A DNA stretch of 64,000 nucleotides from Mesorhizobium carmichaelinearum (GCF_900199455.1 NZ_FZQR01000021.1:24935-88934), one strand, 5' to 3'. Positions 1 to 8,646 are shown, counted from the first letter of the stretch. Translations and numbers: made by a program. Notes: generated from the sequence alone by a model not told the origin.

Positions 1-1
1 G

Positions 2-493
2 CCCAGCCGGTTTTGCGAGAGCGACCTTTTGGCCAATGAAGCGTGGCGGCTGTTCGGCCATACGCCACTCGGCATACCGCGCGTGCAGGCGGTGTGCGAT
101 TTCGTCCACAACCACATCGTCTTCAACTACGGCAACGCACGGCCGACGCGCACCGCGGCGGAAGCCTATCGCGAGCAGAGCGGCGTATGCCGCGACTTCG
201 CGCATCTCGCCGTCACCTTCTGCCGGGCGCTCAACATCCCGACGCGCTACTGCACCGGCTACATCAGCGATATCGGCATGCCTAAGCCGTGGTCGAGCAT
301 GGATTTCGCCGCCTGGATGGAAGTCTATCTCGGCGGCCGCTGGCATGTCTTCGACCCGCGCAACAATGCACCGCGCATCGGCCGCATCCTGATCGCCTCC
401 GGGCGCGACGCGGCGGACGTGCCACTGACCCATATTTTCGGACCAGGGACACTCGCCGGCTTCAAGGTGTGGACCGACGAGATCGTCGAATAG
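2..493 (+). CDS. Transglutaminase-like family protein (5' end cut by window)
   Basis: The reading frame is open from base 2, so the N-terminus lies outside the window; the TTG near base 29 is internal. The visible 163 residues carry the transglutaminase-core pattern: a catalytic Cys in SGVCRDFAHL, a His in WHVFDPR and the Asp just after it. Family members are cysteine-protease-fold proteins (SgcJ/EcaC-like or bacterial transglutaminase-like peptidases) whose substrates are mostly unknown. The gene ends 114 bases before a CDF transporter in the same direction, with no sign of an operon. The fold is clear; the specific reaction cannot be told. Confidence 0.85.
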   Translation, partial: PSRFCESDLLANEAWRLFGHTPLGIPRVQAVCDFVHNHIVFNYGNARPTRTAAEAYREQSGVCRDFAHLAVTFCRALNIPTRYCTGYISDIGMPKPWSSMDFAAWMEVYLGGRWHVFDPRNNAPRIGRILIASGRDAADVPLTHIFGPGTLAGFKVWTDEIVE

Positions 494-607
494 CGTTCCG
501 GCCCCTTCGAAGACTTTGAACGACCCGGCGATTGGCGCGTTGTGATGGCTGTGGAGCTTCGGCGGCTGGGCCGCTACAACTTTATGCCTTGAAGGGGACG
601 ACACCGC

Positions 608-1561
608 ATGGCCGGGCATGGCGGCTCCAAAACGGTCATCTATGCGGCGCTCGCCGGCAATCTGGCGATCGCGCTGACCAAATTCGCCGCCGCCTTCTTC
701 ACCGGCAGCTCGGCGATGCTGTCGGAAGGCGTGCACTCGCTGGTCGATACCGGCAATGGCGGCCTGCTGCTCTACGGCATGCACCGTGCCGCGCGCCCGG
801 CTGACCGCACGCATCCGCTCGGCCATGGCCGGGAACTCTATTTCTGGAGCTTCATCGTTGCCCTGCTGGTCTTCGCGCTCGGCGCCGGCGTGTCGTTGTA
901 CGAGGGCATCGTCCACATCATGGCGCCGGAGCCGGTCGCCAACGTCAAGGTGAACTACATCGTTCTCGCCCTGTCCTTCCTGTTCGAAGGCAGCTCCTGG
1001 ATGGTGGCGCTGAAGGAGTTCCGCCGAGAGAAAGGCACGCAGGGCTGGCTGCAGGCGGTGCAGTCGAGCAAGGACCCGAGTGTCTACACCGTGCTGTTCG
1101 AGGACAGCGCGGCGCTTCTCGGCCTGATCGTCGCCTTTGCCGGCATATTGGCGGCGGAGATGCTGGAGATGCCGGAGCTCGACGGCGCCGCCTCGATCGG
1201 CATCGCGCTCATCCTCGGCGCGACGGCAAGTTTCCTCGCCCGTGAAAGCAAAGGCCTGCTCATCGGCGAACCGGCCTCGCCCGAGGTGCAGAGAAAAGTG
1301 CTGGCGATCGCCCAGCAGGATCCGGCGGTGCAGCGGGCGAACGGCGTCCTGACCGTCCACATGGGACCGCAAGAGATCGTTGCTGGGCTCAGCATCGAGT
1401 TCGAGGACCATCTGACGGCGCCGGAGATCGAGGCCTGTGTCGAACGCCTGGAGGCGCGGCTGAAGAAGGAAATGCCGGAGATCACGCGGCTGTTCGTCAA
1501 GCCGCAGACCACGGGCACCTGGGAGCAGCGGCGCAAGCTGATCGAGGCGGCATCGAACTAG
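608..1561 (+). CDS. Cation diffusion facilitator (CDF) family metal transporter
   Basis: A 317-residue inner-membrane protein of the CDF family, which exports divalent metals such as Zn, Fe, Mn or Co in exchange for protons. The N-terminal part has the family signature region GSSAMLSEGVHSLVDTGN in transmembrane segment 2, where the acidic residue and His/Asp positions form the metal site, followed by HPLGHGRELYFWSF. Several hydrophobic segments fill residues 10–205 and a soluble C-terminal domain of about 100 residues follows, as in YiiP/FieF. The second-helix motif has the less common S-x3-EGVHS-x2-D form. Substrate is not resolved. An ATG at 608 follows a purine-rich GGGGACG. Confidence 0.9.
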   Translation: MAGHGGSKTVIYAALAGNLAIALTKFAAAFFTGSSAMLSEGVHSLVDTGNGGLLLYGMHRAARPADRTHPLGHGRELYFWSFIVALLVFALGAGVSLYEGIVHIMAPEPVANVKVNYIVLALSFLFEGSSWMVALKEFRREKGTQGWLQAVQSSKDPSVYTVLFEDSAALLGLIVAFAGILAAEMLEMPELDGAASIGIALILGATASFLARESKGLLIGEPASPEVQRKVLAIAQQDPAVQRANGVLTVHMGPQEIVAGLSIEFEDHLTAPEIEACVERLEARLKKEMPEITRLFVKPQTTGTWEQRRKLIEAASN

Positions 1562-1637
1562 TCCTGGACCAGCGCAGCGCCGTTGCCCCGTCGCATTGCC
1601 TTGCTAAGATCAGGCGACGGATTTCGGAGGAACGAGC

Positions 1638-2042
1638 ATGAAGATCGACGGCGGGTGCCATTGCGGCGCCATTACCTATGAGGCGGAGGTCGACCCGGCA
1701 AAGACCTCGATCTGCCACTGCACGGACTGCCAGCAACTGACCGGCACGGCCTTTCGCGTCACCGTTCCCGCGCCCGAGGATCACTACCGGATCACCCGGG
1801 GCACGCCAAAAATCTATATCAAGACCGGATCGAGCGGCGCCAAGCGCGCCCAGGCATTTTGCGGCGAGTGCGGTTCGCATCTTTACGCGACGTCGGTCGG
1901 CGACGGCCCGAAGGTCTATGGGATCAGGGTGGGTACCGCGCGGCAACGCGAGGATCTGGTGCCGACACAACAGAAGTGGCACAGGTCGGCCCTGCACTGG
2001 CTTCCGGAATTCGAGGACATAAGCATCGTGGAGGAGCAGTAG
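1638..2042 (+). CDS. GFA family (DUF636-type) zinc-binding protein
   Basis: A 134-residue protein of the glutathione-dependent formaldehyde-activating (GFA/CENP-V) fold. The zinc ligands are visible: GGCHCGAI near the N-terminus, ICHCTDC around residue 29–35 and FCGECGSHL around residue 75–83. These are the usual Cys sets for two zinc ions. Many genomic paralogues have no proven link to formaldehyde, so the reaction is not assigned. The start is supported by GGAGG eight bases upstream. It stands alone between the CDF transporter and a methyltransferase on the same strand. Confidence 0.92.
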   Translation: MKIDGGCHCGAITYEAEVDPAKTSICHCTDCQQLTGTAFRVTVPAPEDHYRITRGTPKIYIKTGSSGAKRAQAFCGECGSHLYATSVGDGPKVYGIRVGTARQREDLVPTQQKWHRSALHWLPEFEDISIVEEQ

Positions 2043-2122
2043 CAGCCGCCTCTCGGCCGAAAGCCGCCAAGACAAGCAATTATGTGCTAGCCTCGCTCAC
2101 CATCAAAGGGCGGGTAACAGCG

Positions 2123-2935
2123 ATGTTGGAAACGGACAAACTGTTTGCCGGCTCGATTCCGGAAAACTACGACCGCTATATGGTGCCGCTGATTTTCGAG
2201 CCGTTCGCCGCGGACCTTGCACAGCGAGCCGCGTCCTTCTCGCCCAGCGCCGTCCTCGAGGTCGCCGCGGGCACCGGGGTCGTCACCCGCGCCTTGGCGC
2301 CAAAACTCTCCCCTGACGCAAGCTATGTCGTGACCGACCTCAACCAGCCGATGCTCGACTACGCCGCTTCGCGGCAGGCCCCCGACAGTCGCATCCAATG
2401 GCGCCAGGCCGATGCCCTGGTGCTGCCATTCGAAGACGCGGCCTTCGATCTCGTTTGCTGCCAGTTCGGCGCGATGTTCTTTCCCAGCCGCCCCTCCGCC
2501 TACCGCGAGGCCAGGCGGGTGCTGAAGCCCGGCGGACATTTCCTGTTCAACGTATGGGACCGCATCGAGGAGAATGTGTTTGCCGATGATGTGACGAACG
2601 CGCTGGCAAGGATGTTTCCGAACGATCCGCCGCGCTTTCTCGCCCGCACGCCGCATGGCTACCACGATACGGCACTGATCCGCAGCGAGCTGGAAGAGGC
2701 CGACTTCTCCGGTGTGGCGATCGAGACGAGAGCCGAACAAAGCCGTGCGCCCTCGCCGCGCATTCCGGCCGTCGCTTACTGCCAGGGAACGGTGCTTCGC
2801 ACCGAAATCGAGGCCCGGGATCCGGGCAAACTCGACGCCGCAACGGATTATGCCGCAGCCGCGATTGCGGCCAGGCATGGCAGCGGCGCGGTTGCCGCCA
2901 AAATTCAGGCACACGTCATCGTGGCTGTGGCCTAG
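2123..2935 (+). CDS. Class I SAM-dependent methyltransferase (UbiE/Methyltransf_11 type)
   Basis: A 270-residue soluble methyltransferase. Motif I for S-adenosylmethionine binding is LEVAAGTGVVTRAL near residue 48, the acidic ribose-binding residue lies in VVTDLNQPML, motif II is QADALVLPFEDAAFDLV and motif III is RVLKPGGHFLFNVWD. The frame is open upstream into the GFA gene, but the ATG at 2123 has a purine-rich AAAGGGCGG ahead and begins the natural domain, so the longer version is rejected. The acceptor substrate cannot be inferred. It converges on rmuC with only 13 bases between stops. Confidence 0.88.
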   Translation: MLETDKLFAGSIPENYDRYMVPLIFEPFAADLAQRAASFSPSAVLEVAAGTGVVTRALAPKLSPDASYVVTDLNQPMLDYAASRQAPDSRIQWRQADALVLPFEDAAFDLVCCQFGAMFFPSRPSAYREARRVLKPGGHFLFNVWDRIEENVFADDVTNALARMFPNDPPRFLARTPHGYHDTALIRSELEEADFSGVAIETRAEQSRAPSPRIPAVAYCQGTVLRTEIEARDPGKLDAATDYAAAAIAARHGSGAVAAKIQAHVIVAVA

Positions 2936-2948
2936 GCAGTTTATCCAT

Positions 2949-4220
2949 TCAGTCGTCGCCTTCGACGACGCGCAGCCTGAGCTGGCCGGTCTTCGAATCG
3001 GCAACGCGCGGGCCGGGCTCGAGTTTGGCGGCCGGTGGCCGTGACGGCGCGTCCGGGGTGGCATCGCCATCGGGCTGCACTCCGAACTCCAGCGCCTCGA
3101 TCTTCTGGCCGCGCTTGGTCACCTTCGATGTCGAGACGAGGATATCGTCGATGTCCTTGGCCGACTGGCCGAAATGCACCTGTAGCTTGCGCACGCGCTC
3201 GTCGACACGTTGCACATCCTCCATCAGCCGGATCACCTCGCCCTGGATCAGATGTGCCTGCTCGCGCATGCGGGCATCCTTGAGGATTGCCTGGATGACC
3301 TGGATCGACAGCATCAGCAGCGACGGCGAGACGATGACGACGCGGGCGCGGTGCGCCTTGTGGACAACAGCCTCGAAATTCTCGTGGATCTCGGCGAACA
3401 CCGATTCCGACGGCACGAACATGAAGGCGGTGTCCTGGGTCTCGCCCTGGATCAGGTATTTTTCCGAGATGTCGCGGACATGGATCTCGATGTCACGGCG
3501 GAAGGCCTGGGACGCAACCTTCTGCAGGTCGGCGCCATCAGCGGCGCGGATGGCGTTCCAGGCTTCCAGCGGAAACTTGGCATCGATTGCCAGCGACGGC
3601 GCGCCGTTCGGCATCTTCACCAGGCAATCCGGCCGGCTGCCGTTCGACAGCGTCGCCTGGAACTCATAGGCGCCGTGCGGCAGACCGTCGGCGACAATCG
3701 CCTCCATGCGCGACTGGCCGAAGGCGCCGCGCGTCTGCTTGTTGGAAAGGATAGCCTGCAGCTGTACGACCTGGCCGGCGAGCGACTGGATGTTGCCTTG
3801 CGCGACATCGATGATCGCCAGCCGCTCCTGCAGTTTGGCCAGGCTCTCATGCGTGGATTTGGTCTGCTCGGTCATGGTCTGGCCGAGGCGGCCGGTCATG
3901 GCGTCGAGCCGCTGGCCGATCGACTGCGTCAGCTCCGCCTGGCGCGCGCCGAACACTTCGGCGATGGCGCCCATGCGGCCCTGCATCTCGGCCTGGCTTT
4001 GCAAGATACCGGCCATCCGTGCCTCGGCGTCGCGGGCGTGGTCGGCGGCTTCCGCGGCAGCGACCGCGCGCGCCTTGGCCGACCGCCACAGCGCGATGAC
4101 CAGCGCCACGAACAGGCCGAGGAACAACAAGGCGCCGAAAGCCAGCGCGTGGCCAAGCGTGATTGTCGAGGCGCCAAGCCGTGCGACGGGCTGCGAAAGG
4201 ATGGTGCTCAGATCATTCAT
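2949..4220 (-). CDS. rmuC: DNA recombination protein RmuC
   Basis: A 423-residue RmuC-family protein, thought to limit DNA inversions at short inverted repeats. It has one N-terminal membrane segment (about residues 20–45, rich in Ala/Leu/Val), a long coiled-coil region of Glu/Gln/Ala, then the conserved PD-(D/E)xK-like core with DCLVKMPNGAPSLAIDAKF, LIQGETQDTAFMFVPSE and SPSLLMLSIQVIQAIL. The start at MNDLSTIL is preferred over an in-frame ATG 33 bases upstream because it gives the normal N-terminus. The C-terminal 40 residues are Pro/Ala-rich and poorly conserved. It is divergent from def. Confidence 0.92.
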   Translation of the reverse strand: MNDLSTILSQPVARLGASTITLGHALAFGALLFLGLFVALVIALWRSAKARAVAAAEAADHARDAEARMAGILQSQAEMQGRMGAIAEVFGARQAELTQSIGQRLDAMTGRLGQTMTEQTKSTHESLAKLQERLAIIDVAQGNIQSLAGQVVQLQAILSNKQTRGAFGQSRMEAIVADGLPHGAYEFQATLSNGSRPDCLVKMPNGAPSLAIDAKFPLEAWNAIRAADGADLQKVASQAFRRDIEIHVRDISEKYLIQGETQDTAFMFVPSESVFAEIHENFEAVVHKAHRARVVIVSPSLLMLSIQVIQAILKDARMREQAHLIQGEVIRLMEDVQRVDERVRKLQVHFGQSAKDIDDILVSTSKVTKRGQKIEALEFGVQPDGDATPDAPSRPPAAKLEPGPRVADSKTGQLRLRVVEGDD

Positions 4221-4323
4221 GTGGACAGCATAGCCGATTCGGCCTGACCGCACAGATCAAAACAAGAACATGAGTCAGATGCCCCGGTTGACGCTTTTCG
4301 CTGGACGTCTTACGTGGGACGCC

Positions 4324-4854
4324 ATGCCGATCAAGCCGCTCATCATCCTTCCCGATCCCATCCTGCGCCAGCTCTCCAAGCCGGTGGAGCGCGTCGACGC
4401 GCCCTTGCGCAAACTGGCCGACGACATGCTGGCGACCATGTATGACGCCCCCGGCATCGGGCTGGCGGCGATCCAGATCGGCGAGCCGCTGCGCATGCTG
4501 GTGATCGACCTCGCCAAGGAAGACGAAACGCCAGCGCCGCATGTCTTCATCAACCCGGAGATCCTGGAAAGCGCCGAGGCGCGCTCCGTCTATGAGGAAG
4601 GCTGCCTGTCGATCCCCGATTATTACGCCGAGGTCGAACGCCCGGCTTCGGTGCGGGTGAAGTATCTCGACCGCGACGGTAAGCTGCAGGAGATGGAGGC
4701 CGAGGGGCTGATGGCGACCTGCCTGCAGCATGAGATCGACCATCTCAACGGCGTGCTGTTCATTGACCACATCTCAAAGCTGAAGCGCGACATGGTGGTG
4801 AAGAAGTTCAAGAAGCTCGCCAAGGACAAGGCGCCGGGCAAGCTGGCGGGATAG
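4324..4854 (+). CDS. def: Peptide deformylase
   Basis: A 176-residue iron/zinc hydrolase that removes the formyl group from the starting methionine of new proteins. All three family motifs are present: GIGLAAIQIG, EGCLSIP and QHEIDHLNG, supplying the metal ligands Cys and two His and the catalytic Glu. The start at MPIKPLIIL is chosen because it matches the usual N-terminus; 18 extra in-frame codons upstream look like read-through. In rhizobia def is usually followed directly by fmt, whose product adds the formyl group; here a toxin–antitoxin pair sits between them. Confidence 0.97.
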   Translation: MPIKPLIILPDPILRQLSKPVERVDAPLRKLADDMLATMYDAPGIGLAAIQIGEPLRMLVIDLAKEDETPAPHVFINPEILESAEARSVYEEGCLSIPDYYAEVERPASVRVKYLDRDGKLQEMEAEGLMATCLQHEIDHLNGVLFIDHISKLKRDMVVKKFKKLAKDKAPGKLAG

Positions 4855-4929
4855 GAGTGATTCGAGCAGCCCGCGCTGTTCATTTCGCCTTGTCCTTTGC
4901 CCATCATCGAATTTCGTTGAGAATAGACG

Positions 4930-4960
4930 CAGGGTTTGATATCAATGATATCAAACCCTG
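4930..4960. promoter_or_regulatory. Perfect inverted repeat, probable TA operator
   Basis: Arms of 14 bases (CAGGGTTTGATATC and its exact complement) are separated by only AAT. It lies immediately before the antitoxin gene and its right arm touches the GGAG ribosome-binding site. Antitoxin/toxin complexes of the FitAB and VapBC type repress their own promoter by binding such palindromes. The assignment as operator is inferred from position and symmetry. Confidence 0.7.
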
Positions 4961-4969
4961 GAGATGCCC

Positions 4970-5257
4970 ATGGGCGACATGTTGATCAGAGACATCCCCG
5001 AACCTTTGAAGCGCGAAATCGAACAAGCAGCGCGTAAGGGTGGCCAGAGCCTGTCAGGCAAGGCGATCGATCTTTTGCGTAAAGGCATGGTCGCGGAAAA
5101 AGGCCCCAAGCCGGAGCCGGGTCTCTCGGCATGGGATGCGATTCGCTCGGCATTTGTCGCTGAAAACGCCATTGGCGATGAATTTTCCGAGATCATGGAC
5201 GAGATCGAAGCGGACAGGAAACGCGACTTCGGTCGTCCCATTGAGGGTTTCGAGTGA
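4970..5257 (+). CDS. FitA/VapB-like ribbon-helix-helix antitoxin
   Basis: A 95-residue protein with the Arc/FitA-type N-terminal ribbon-helix-helix (MLIRDIPEPLKREIEQAARK, then a second helix with QSLSGKAIDLLRKGM). The C-terminal acidic tail (EFSEIMDEIEADRKRDF) would wrap around the toxin. The ATG at 4970 is chosen because GGAG lies six bases upstream; the ATG at 4964 would leave no spacing. The stop overlaps the GTG start of the PIN toxin by four bases, typical of translational coupling. It should neutralise the toxin and autorepress through the adjacent palindrome. Confidence 0.85.
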   Translation: MGDMLIRDIPEPLKREIEQAARKGGQSLSGKAIDLLRKGMVAEKGPKPEPGLSAWDAIRSAFVAENAIGDEFSEIMDEIEADRKRDFGRPIEGFE

Positions 5258-5679
5258 TTGTCCTCGATACCAATGTCGTTTCCGAGGCCAGCAAGCCAGT
5301 GCCCGACTCGAACGTCTCCGCCTGGTTCCGAAAGCAGGATCTTCTCGCGCTCTATATGTGCGGACCAGTCATCATGGAGCAATCTTTCGGCGCGGAACGG
5401 TTCTTGAACCAGACCGGATCGAACCGTTATGTTCGCGTGCTCGATCAGCTGATTTCGCAGCAGTTCGCTGGCCGTATCGTGGAATTTTCGGGTTCGATCC
5501 CTCGACTGGCCGGCAGGCTGCGCGCGGCACGCGAAAGGATCGGGCGGCCCATCAGTCCGTCCGACGCCATGATCGCCGCGATCTGCCTCGCCCATGATGC
5601 GACGCTCGCGACGCGCAATGTGCGCGACTTCGATGGGCTTGACCTGAAGCTGGTAAACCCGTTTGAAGCAGGAGCGTGA
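5254..5679 (+). CDS. VapC/FitB-type PIN-domain toxin
   Basis: A 141-residue PIN-domain ribonuclease toxin. The acidic metal-binding residues are visible in VLDTNVVSE at the start, MEQSFGAERF near residue 43, SPSDAMIAA near residue 104 and NVRDFDG near residue 123. The domain fills the protein, the normal size for VapC/FitB. It starts at GTG inside the last codons of the antitoxin. The pair separates def from fmt, so it looks like a later insertion into a housekeeping cluster. The RNA target (often initiator tRNA or rRNA in this family) cannot be read from sequence. Confidence 0.9.
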   Translation: MIVLDTNVVSEASKPVPDSNVSAWFRKQDLLALYMCGPVIMEQSFGAERFLNQTGSNRYVRVLDQLISQQFAGRIVEFSGSIPRLAGRLRAARERIGRPISPSDAMIAAICLAHDATLATRNVRDFDGLDLKLVNPFEAGA

Positions 5680-5722
5680 GCCGGCTCACGGCGCGAGCAG
5701 AAGACAGGATATCGTAAGAAAA

Positions 5723-6676
5723 ATGCCCCTTCGCGTCATCTTCATGGGCACGCCGGAGTTTTCGGTGCCGACGCTGCGCGCGATCGCCGAGGCCGGACAT
5801 GAGATATCAGCCGTATACACGCAGCCGCCGCGCGCGGCCGGCCGGCGCGGATTGGAGCTGACCCCATCTCCGGTGCAGCGCGAGGCCGAGCGGCTGGGCA
5901 TAGAGGTGCGGACGCCGACATCCCTCAAAAGCGAGGCCGAGCAGGCTGCTTTCGGCGCCCTGCGGGCCGATATCGCCGTGGTCGTCGCCTATGGATTGCT
6001 GCTGCCCAAGGCAATTCTCGACGCGCCCCTGCTTGGCTGCATCAACGGCCATGCGTCGCTTTTGCCGCGCTGGCGCGGTGCCGCCCCCATCCAGCGCGCC
6101 ATCATGGCGGGTGACCTGGAAACCGGCATGATGGTGATGCGCATGGAAGAGGGCTTGGACACCGGACCGGTGGGATTGCTTGAAAAATGCGCCATAGACC
6201 CCGATATGACAGCCGGCGATCTGCATGATCGGTTGATGAGCGTTGGTGCCGCCCTGATGGTGGAAGCGCTGGCGCGGCTGGAAGAGAACACTCTGACATT
6301 TACCGCGCAAGCGGCGGAAGGGGTGACTTACGCCAGAAAAATCGATAAATCCGAGACGCATGTGGATTGGACGCGGCCCGCGGCCGAGGTCCATAACCAC
6401 CTTCGTGGCCTGTCGCCCTTTCCCGGCGCCTGGTCCGAAATTGACATTGGCGGCCGCATGGAACGGCTGAAACTGCTTCGCTCGACGCTGTCTGAAGGCC
6501 TGTCGCTTTCGGGAGATTTGGGCGAGTCGGGAGGAATTCTCGATGACCGGCTGACGGTCGCCTGCGGGGCGGGCGCGGTCAGGCTGGTCGAAGTTCAACG
6601 TGCGGGCGGAAAGCCCGCCGCCGCGTCGGAATTCCTGCGCGGAGCCAAGATCGTAAAAGGAATGAAGTTCTCATGA
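5723..6676 (+). CDS. fmt: Methionyl-tRNA formyltransferase
   Basis: A 317-residue enzyme that transfers a formyl group from 10-formyltetrahydrofolate to Met-tRNA(fMet). The N-terminal Rossmann-type domain begins RVIFMGTPEFSVPTL; the catalytic centre is in NGHASLLPRWRGAAPIQRA with Asn and His, and the later Asp in EEGLDTGPV. The C-terminal OB-fold with SKxxxxDW-like KIDKSETHVDW completes it. One small oddity is Gly in place of the usual Val or Ile between the catalytic Asn and His. The ATG at 5723 gives the standard N-terminus. Its stop overlaps the next gene's ATG by four bases. Confidence 0.96.
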   Translation: MPLRVIFMGTPEFSVPTLRAIAEAGHEISAVYTQPPRAAGRRGLELTPSPVQREAERLGIEVRTPTSLKSEAEQAAFGALRADIAVVVAYGLLLPKAILDAPLLGCINGHASLLPRWRGAAPIQRAIMAGDLETGMMVMRMEEGLDTGPVGLLEKCAIDPDMTAGDLHDRLMSVGAALMVEALARLEENTLTFTAQAAEGVTYARKIDKSETHVDWTRPAAEVHNHLRGLSPFPGAWSEIDIGGRMERLKLLRSTLSEGLSLSGDLGESGGILDDRLTVACGAGAVRLVEVQRAGGKPAAASEFLRGAKIVKGMKFS

Positions 6677-7179
6677 GCATGATGTCGATACGCGCGGCAA
6701 CGCCGCGGGATCGCGAGGCCATTCGCCTCGTCGAGGAACACGCTTTCGGCCAGCAGGCGGAGGCCGGGCTGGTCGACGCGCTGGTGACCGGCGGCGACGC
6801 CGTCGTCGAACTGGTGGCGGAAGAAGACGGCCAGGTTGTCGGCCATATCCTGTTTTCGCGGCTGTTCGTCCAGAGTGGCGGCAAGAGCTCTGCGGCCGTG
6901 GCGCTGGCGCCGCTGGCGGTGGAGCCTTCGTTCCATGGCAGCGGCATTGGCGGGGCGCTGATCCGCGAGGCGCATATCCGCCTTAGGGATGCTGGCGAGA
7001 CGCTGGCCGTGGTGCTGGGCGACCCGGCCTATTACGGCCGTTTCGGCTATAGCCATGCTCGCGCTGAAAAGTTCGAGAGCGAGTACCAAGGCGAAGCGCT
7101 GCAGGCGCTGGCCTGGGGCGATGCTCCCGAAGCTGGCAAGCTGGTCTACGCCTCGGCCTTCACCGCTCTCGCCGCCTAG
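6673..7179 (+). CDS. GNAT family N-acetyltransferase
   Basis: A 168-residue GNAT-fold acetyltransferase. The acetyl-CoA pyrophosphate loop is in PSFHGSGIGGALIREA (the Q/RxxGxG/A pattern with a degenerate first position), and the C-terminal part has LGDPAYYGRFGY, a signature of the YhbS-like subgroup. The substrate is unknown. The start overlaps the fmt stop as ATGA and truA follows 23 bases later, so fmt, this gene and truA probably form one transcript. Confidence 0.88.
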   Translation: MSMMSIRAATPRDREAIRLVEEHAFGQQAEAGLVDALVTGGDAVVELVAEEDGQVVGHILFSRLFVQSGGKSSAAVALAPLAVEPSFHGSGIGGALIREAHIRLRDAGETLAVVLGDPAYYGRFGYSHARAEKFESEYQGEALQALAWGDAPEAGKLVYASAFTALAA

Positions 7180-7202
7180 GCAAGAGCGTATAGCTGCCCG
7201 GC

Positions 7203-7952
7203 ATGCCGCGTTTTCGCCTCGACATCGAATATGACGGCGGCCTGTTCGCCGGCTGGCAGCACCAGGCCGATCAGCCTTCGGTGCAGCAGGCGATCGAGCA
7301 GGCGATCGAAAGATTCAGCGGCGAGGCGGTGCGGCTGCGCGCCGCCGGTCGCACCGACGCCGGGGTGCATGCGACCGCCCAGGTGGCGCATGTCGACCTC
7401 ACCAAGGCATGGGCTGGCGACAAGGTGCGCGATGCCATCAACGCCCATCTGCAGGCAGCCGGCGCGCATGTCGCCATCCTGAAGGCGGCGATCGTCCCCG
7501 ACGATTTCGACGCGCGATTCTCAGCCACAGGCCGCCACTATCTCTACCGCATCCTCAATCGTCGCGCGCCCGCCGCCCTGGAAAAGGGCAAGGTGTGGTG
7601 GGTGCCGAAGCGGCTCGATGCCGGCGCCATGCACGAGGCGGCTAAAATCCTGCTCGGCCGGCATGACTTCACCACCTTCCGCTCGACGCAGTGCCAGGCC
7701 AACAGCCCGGTCCGGACACTGGAGCGGCTCGATGTGAGCCGGGCGGGCGACATGATCGAGGTGAGAGCCTCGGCGCGCTCCTTCCTGCACAACCAGGTGC
7801 GCTCCATGGTCGGCTCGCTCAAACGCATCGGCGATGGCGGCTGGACCGAGGCCGACCTCAAGGCGGCGCTCGAAGCGCGCGACCGCGCCGCCTGCGGCCA
7901 GGTGGCGCCGCCCGACGGGCTTTTTCTCATTGGCGTCGATTATCCCGGATGA
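7203..7952 (+). CDS. truA: tRNA pseudouridine(38–40) synthase TruA
   Basis: A 249-residue enzyme that isomerises uridines 38–40 in the anticodon arm of tRNAs. The catalytic Asp is in RAAGRTDAGVHA near residue 53. The N-terminus FRLDIEYDGGLFAGWQ and the later FLHNQVRSMVGSL are standard TruA blocks. Length is normal. It is the last gene of the def–fmt–truA group and is followed by a run of short hairpins that probably ends transcription. Confidence 0.96.
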   Translation: MPRFRLDIEYDGGLFAGWQHQADQPSVQQAIEQAIERFSGEAVRLRAAGRTDAGVHATAQVAHVDLTKAWAGDKVRDAINAHLQAAGAHVAILKAAIVPDDFDARFSATGRHYLYRILNRRAPAALEKGKVWWVPKRLDAGAMHEAAKILLGRHDFTTFRSTQCQANSPVRTLERLDVSRAGDMIEVRASARSFLHNQVRSMVGSLKRIGDGGWTEADLKAALEARDRAACGQVAPPDGLFLIGVDYPG

Positions 7953-8037
7953 GCCGGCAGGCTCTGTCCTGATAGAGCCGGGAGGCTCTATTCCGAGCCC
8001 GGTAAGCTCTATCCCGGGACGAGTCCGGAAAGGCTCT
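7951..8037. repeat. Four imperfect GAGCC–GGCTC hairpin repeats
   Basis: Four related units of 15–17 bases (starting at 7951, 7975, 7995 and 8021) follow the pattern GAGCCGGnAGGCTCT, each a short palindrome. They lie between the convergent truA and the membrane protein gene, overlapping both stop regions. They may serve as a terminator for both strands or be a small mobile palindromic repeat; sequence alone cannot decide. Confidence 0.6.
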
Positions 8038-8641
8038 GAGCCCCGACATCGTCCGGCACGGAGATGCCAAGCAGCATCTGCAGCCCAAACAGCACCAGCA
8101 ACGAAGCGATGAACATGCCGACGAAAACGGCGGTTCCGATCGCCGCGCCCTTGCCGATCGTGGCGTTGGTCATGCGCCAGGTCAGCGCCATCGACAGGGC
8201 AAACAAGAGCAGAGACACAAGGCTCGATATCTGGCTCGCGGACGAAAGGAAAAGTCTGATCAGCGCCGAGGGCAGCATCAGCCAGGCGGTGATGGCGGAG
8301 GCCCAGTTGCTGGCAACGACATAGTGGACGAAGCGGCCGCCAATGCCGGCGCGCGGCGCGACCACAGCGAACACGACCAGCGGCAGCACCCAGGAGCCGA
8401 TATCGACCGTTGCCAGGCGCAACAGCATGCCGAAACGGCCCACGAAAGCGTTGGGATCGCCGATCTCGTTGGCGATGCCGACCCAACCGACGATCAGCGC
8501 CGGCGCGGCAACGACGATGGCGAAGAAGGAATTCCAGAAGCCGTCCGCCGACAGGTCAAGCAGGCGCAATCCGTCGACCTTGCCGAGCATCAGCCGCCAG
8601 GCACCGGTCAGCGAAGCTTGGGTTTCATCCGCCGAAAGCAT
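8009..8641 (-). CDS. Membrane protein of unknown function
   Basis: A 210-residue protein with about five hydrophobic segments, including FFAIVVAAPALIVGWVGIA, WVLPLVVFAVVAPRAGI, LVSLLLFALSMALTW and AVFVGMFIASLLVLFGLQML. No known motif is recognised. It lies five bases downstream of dapE on the same strand, so it is probably co-transcribed with it. Its last residues are encoded inside the hairpin repeats, suggesting the repeat has replaced or extended the original C-terminus. Confidence 0.75.
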   Translation of the reverse strand: MLSADETQASLTGAWRLMLGKVDGLRLLDLSADGFWNSFFAIVVAAPALIVGWVGIANEIGDPNAFVGRFGMLLRLATVDIGSWVLPLVVFAVVAPRAGIGGRFVHYVVASNWASAITAWLMLPSALIRLFLSSASQISSLVSLLLFALSMALTWRMTNATIGKGAAIGTAVFVGMFIASLLVLFGLQMLLGISVPDDVGAQSLSGLVPG

Positions 8642-8646
8642 GCTGC

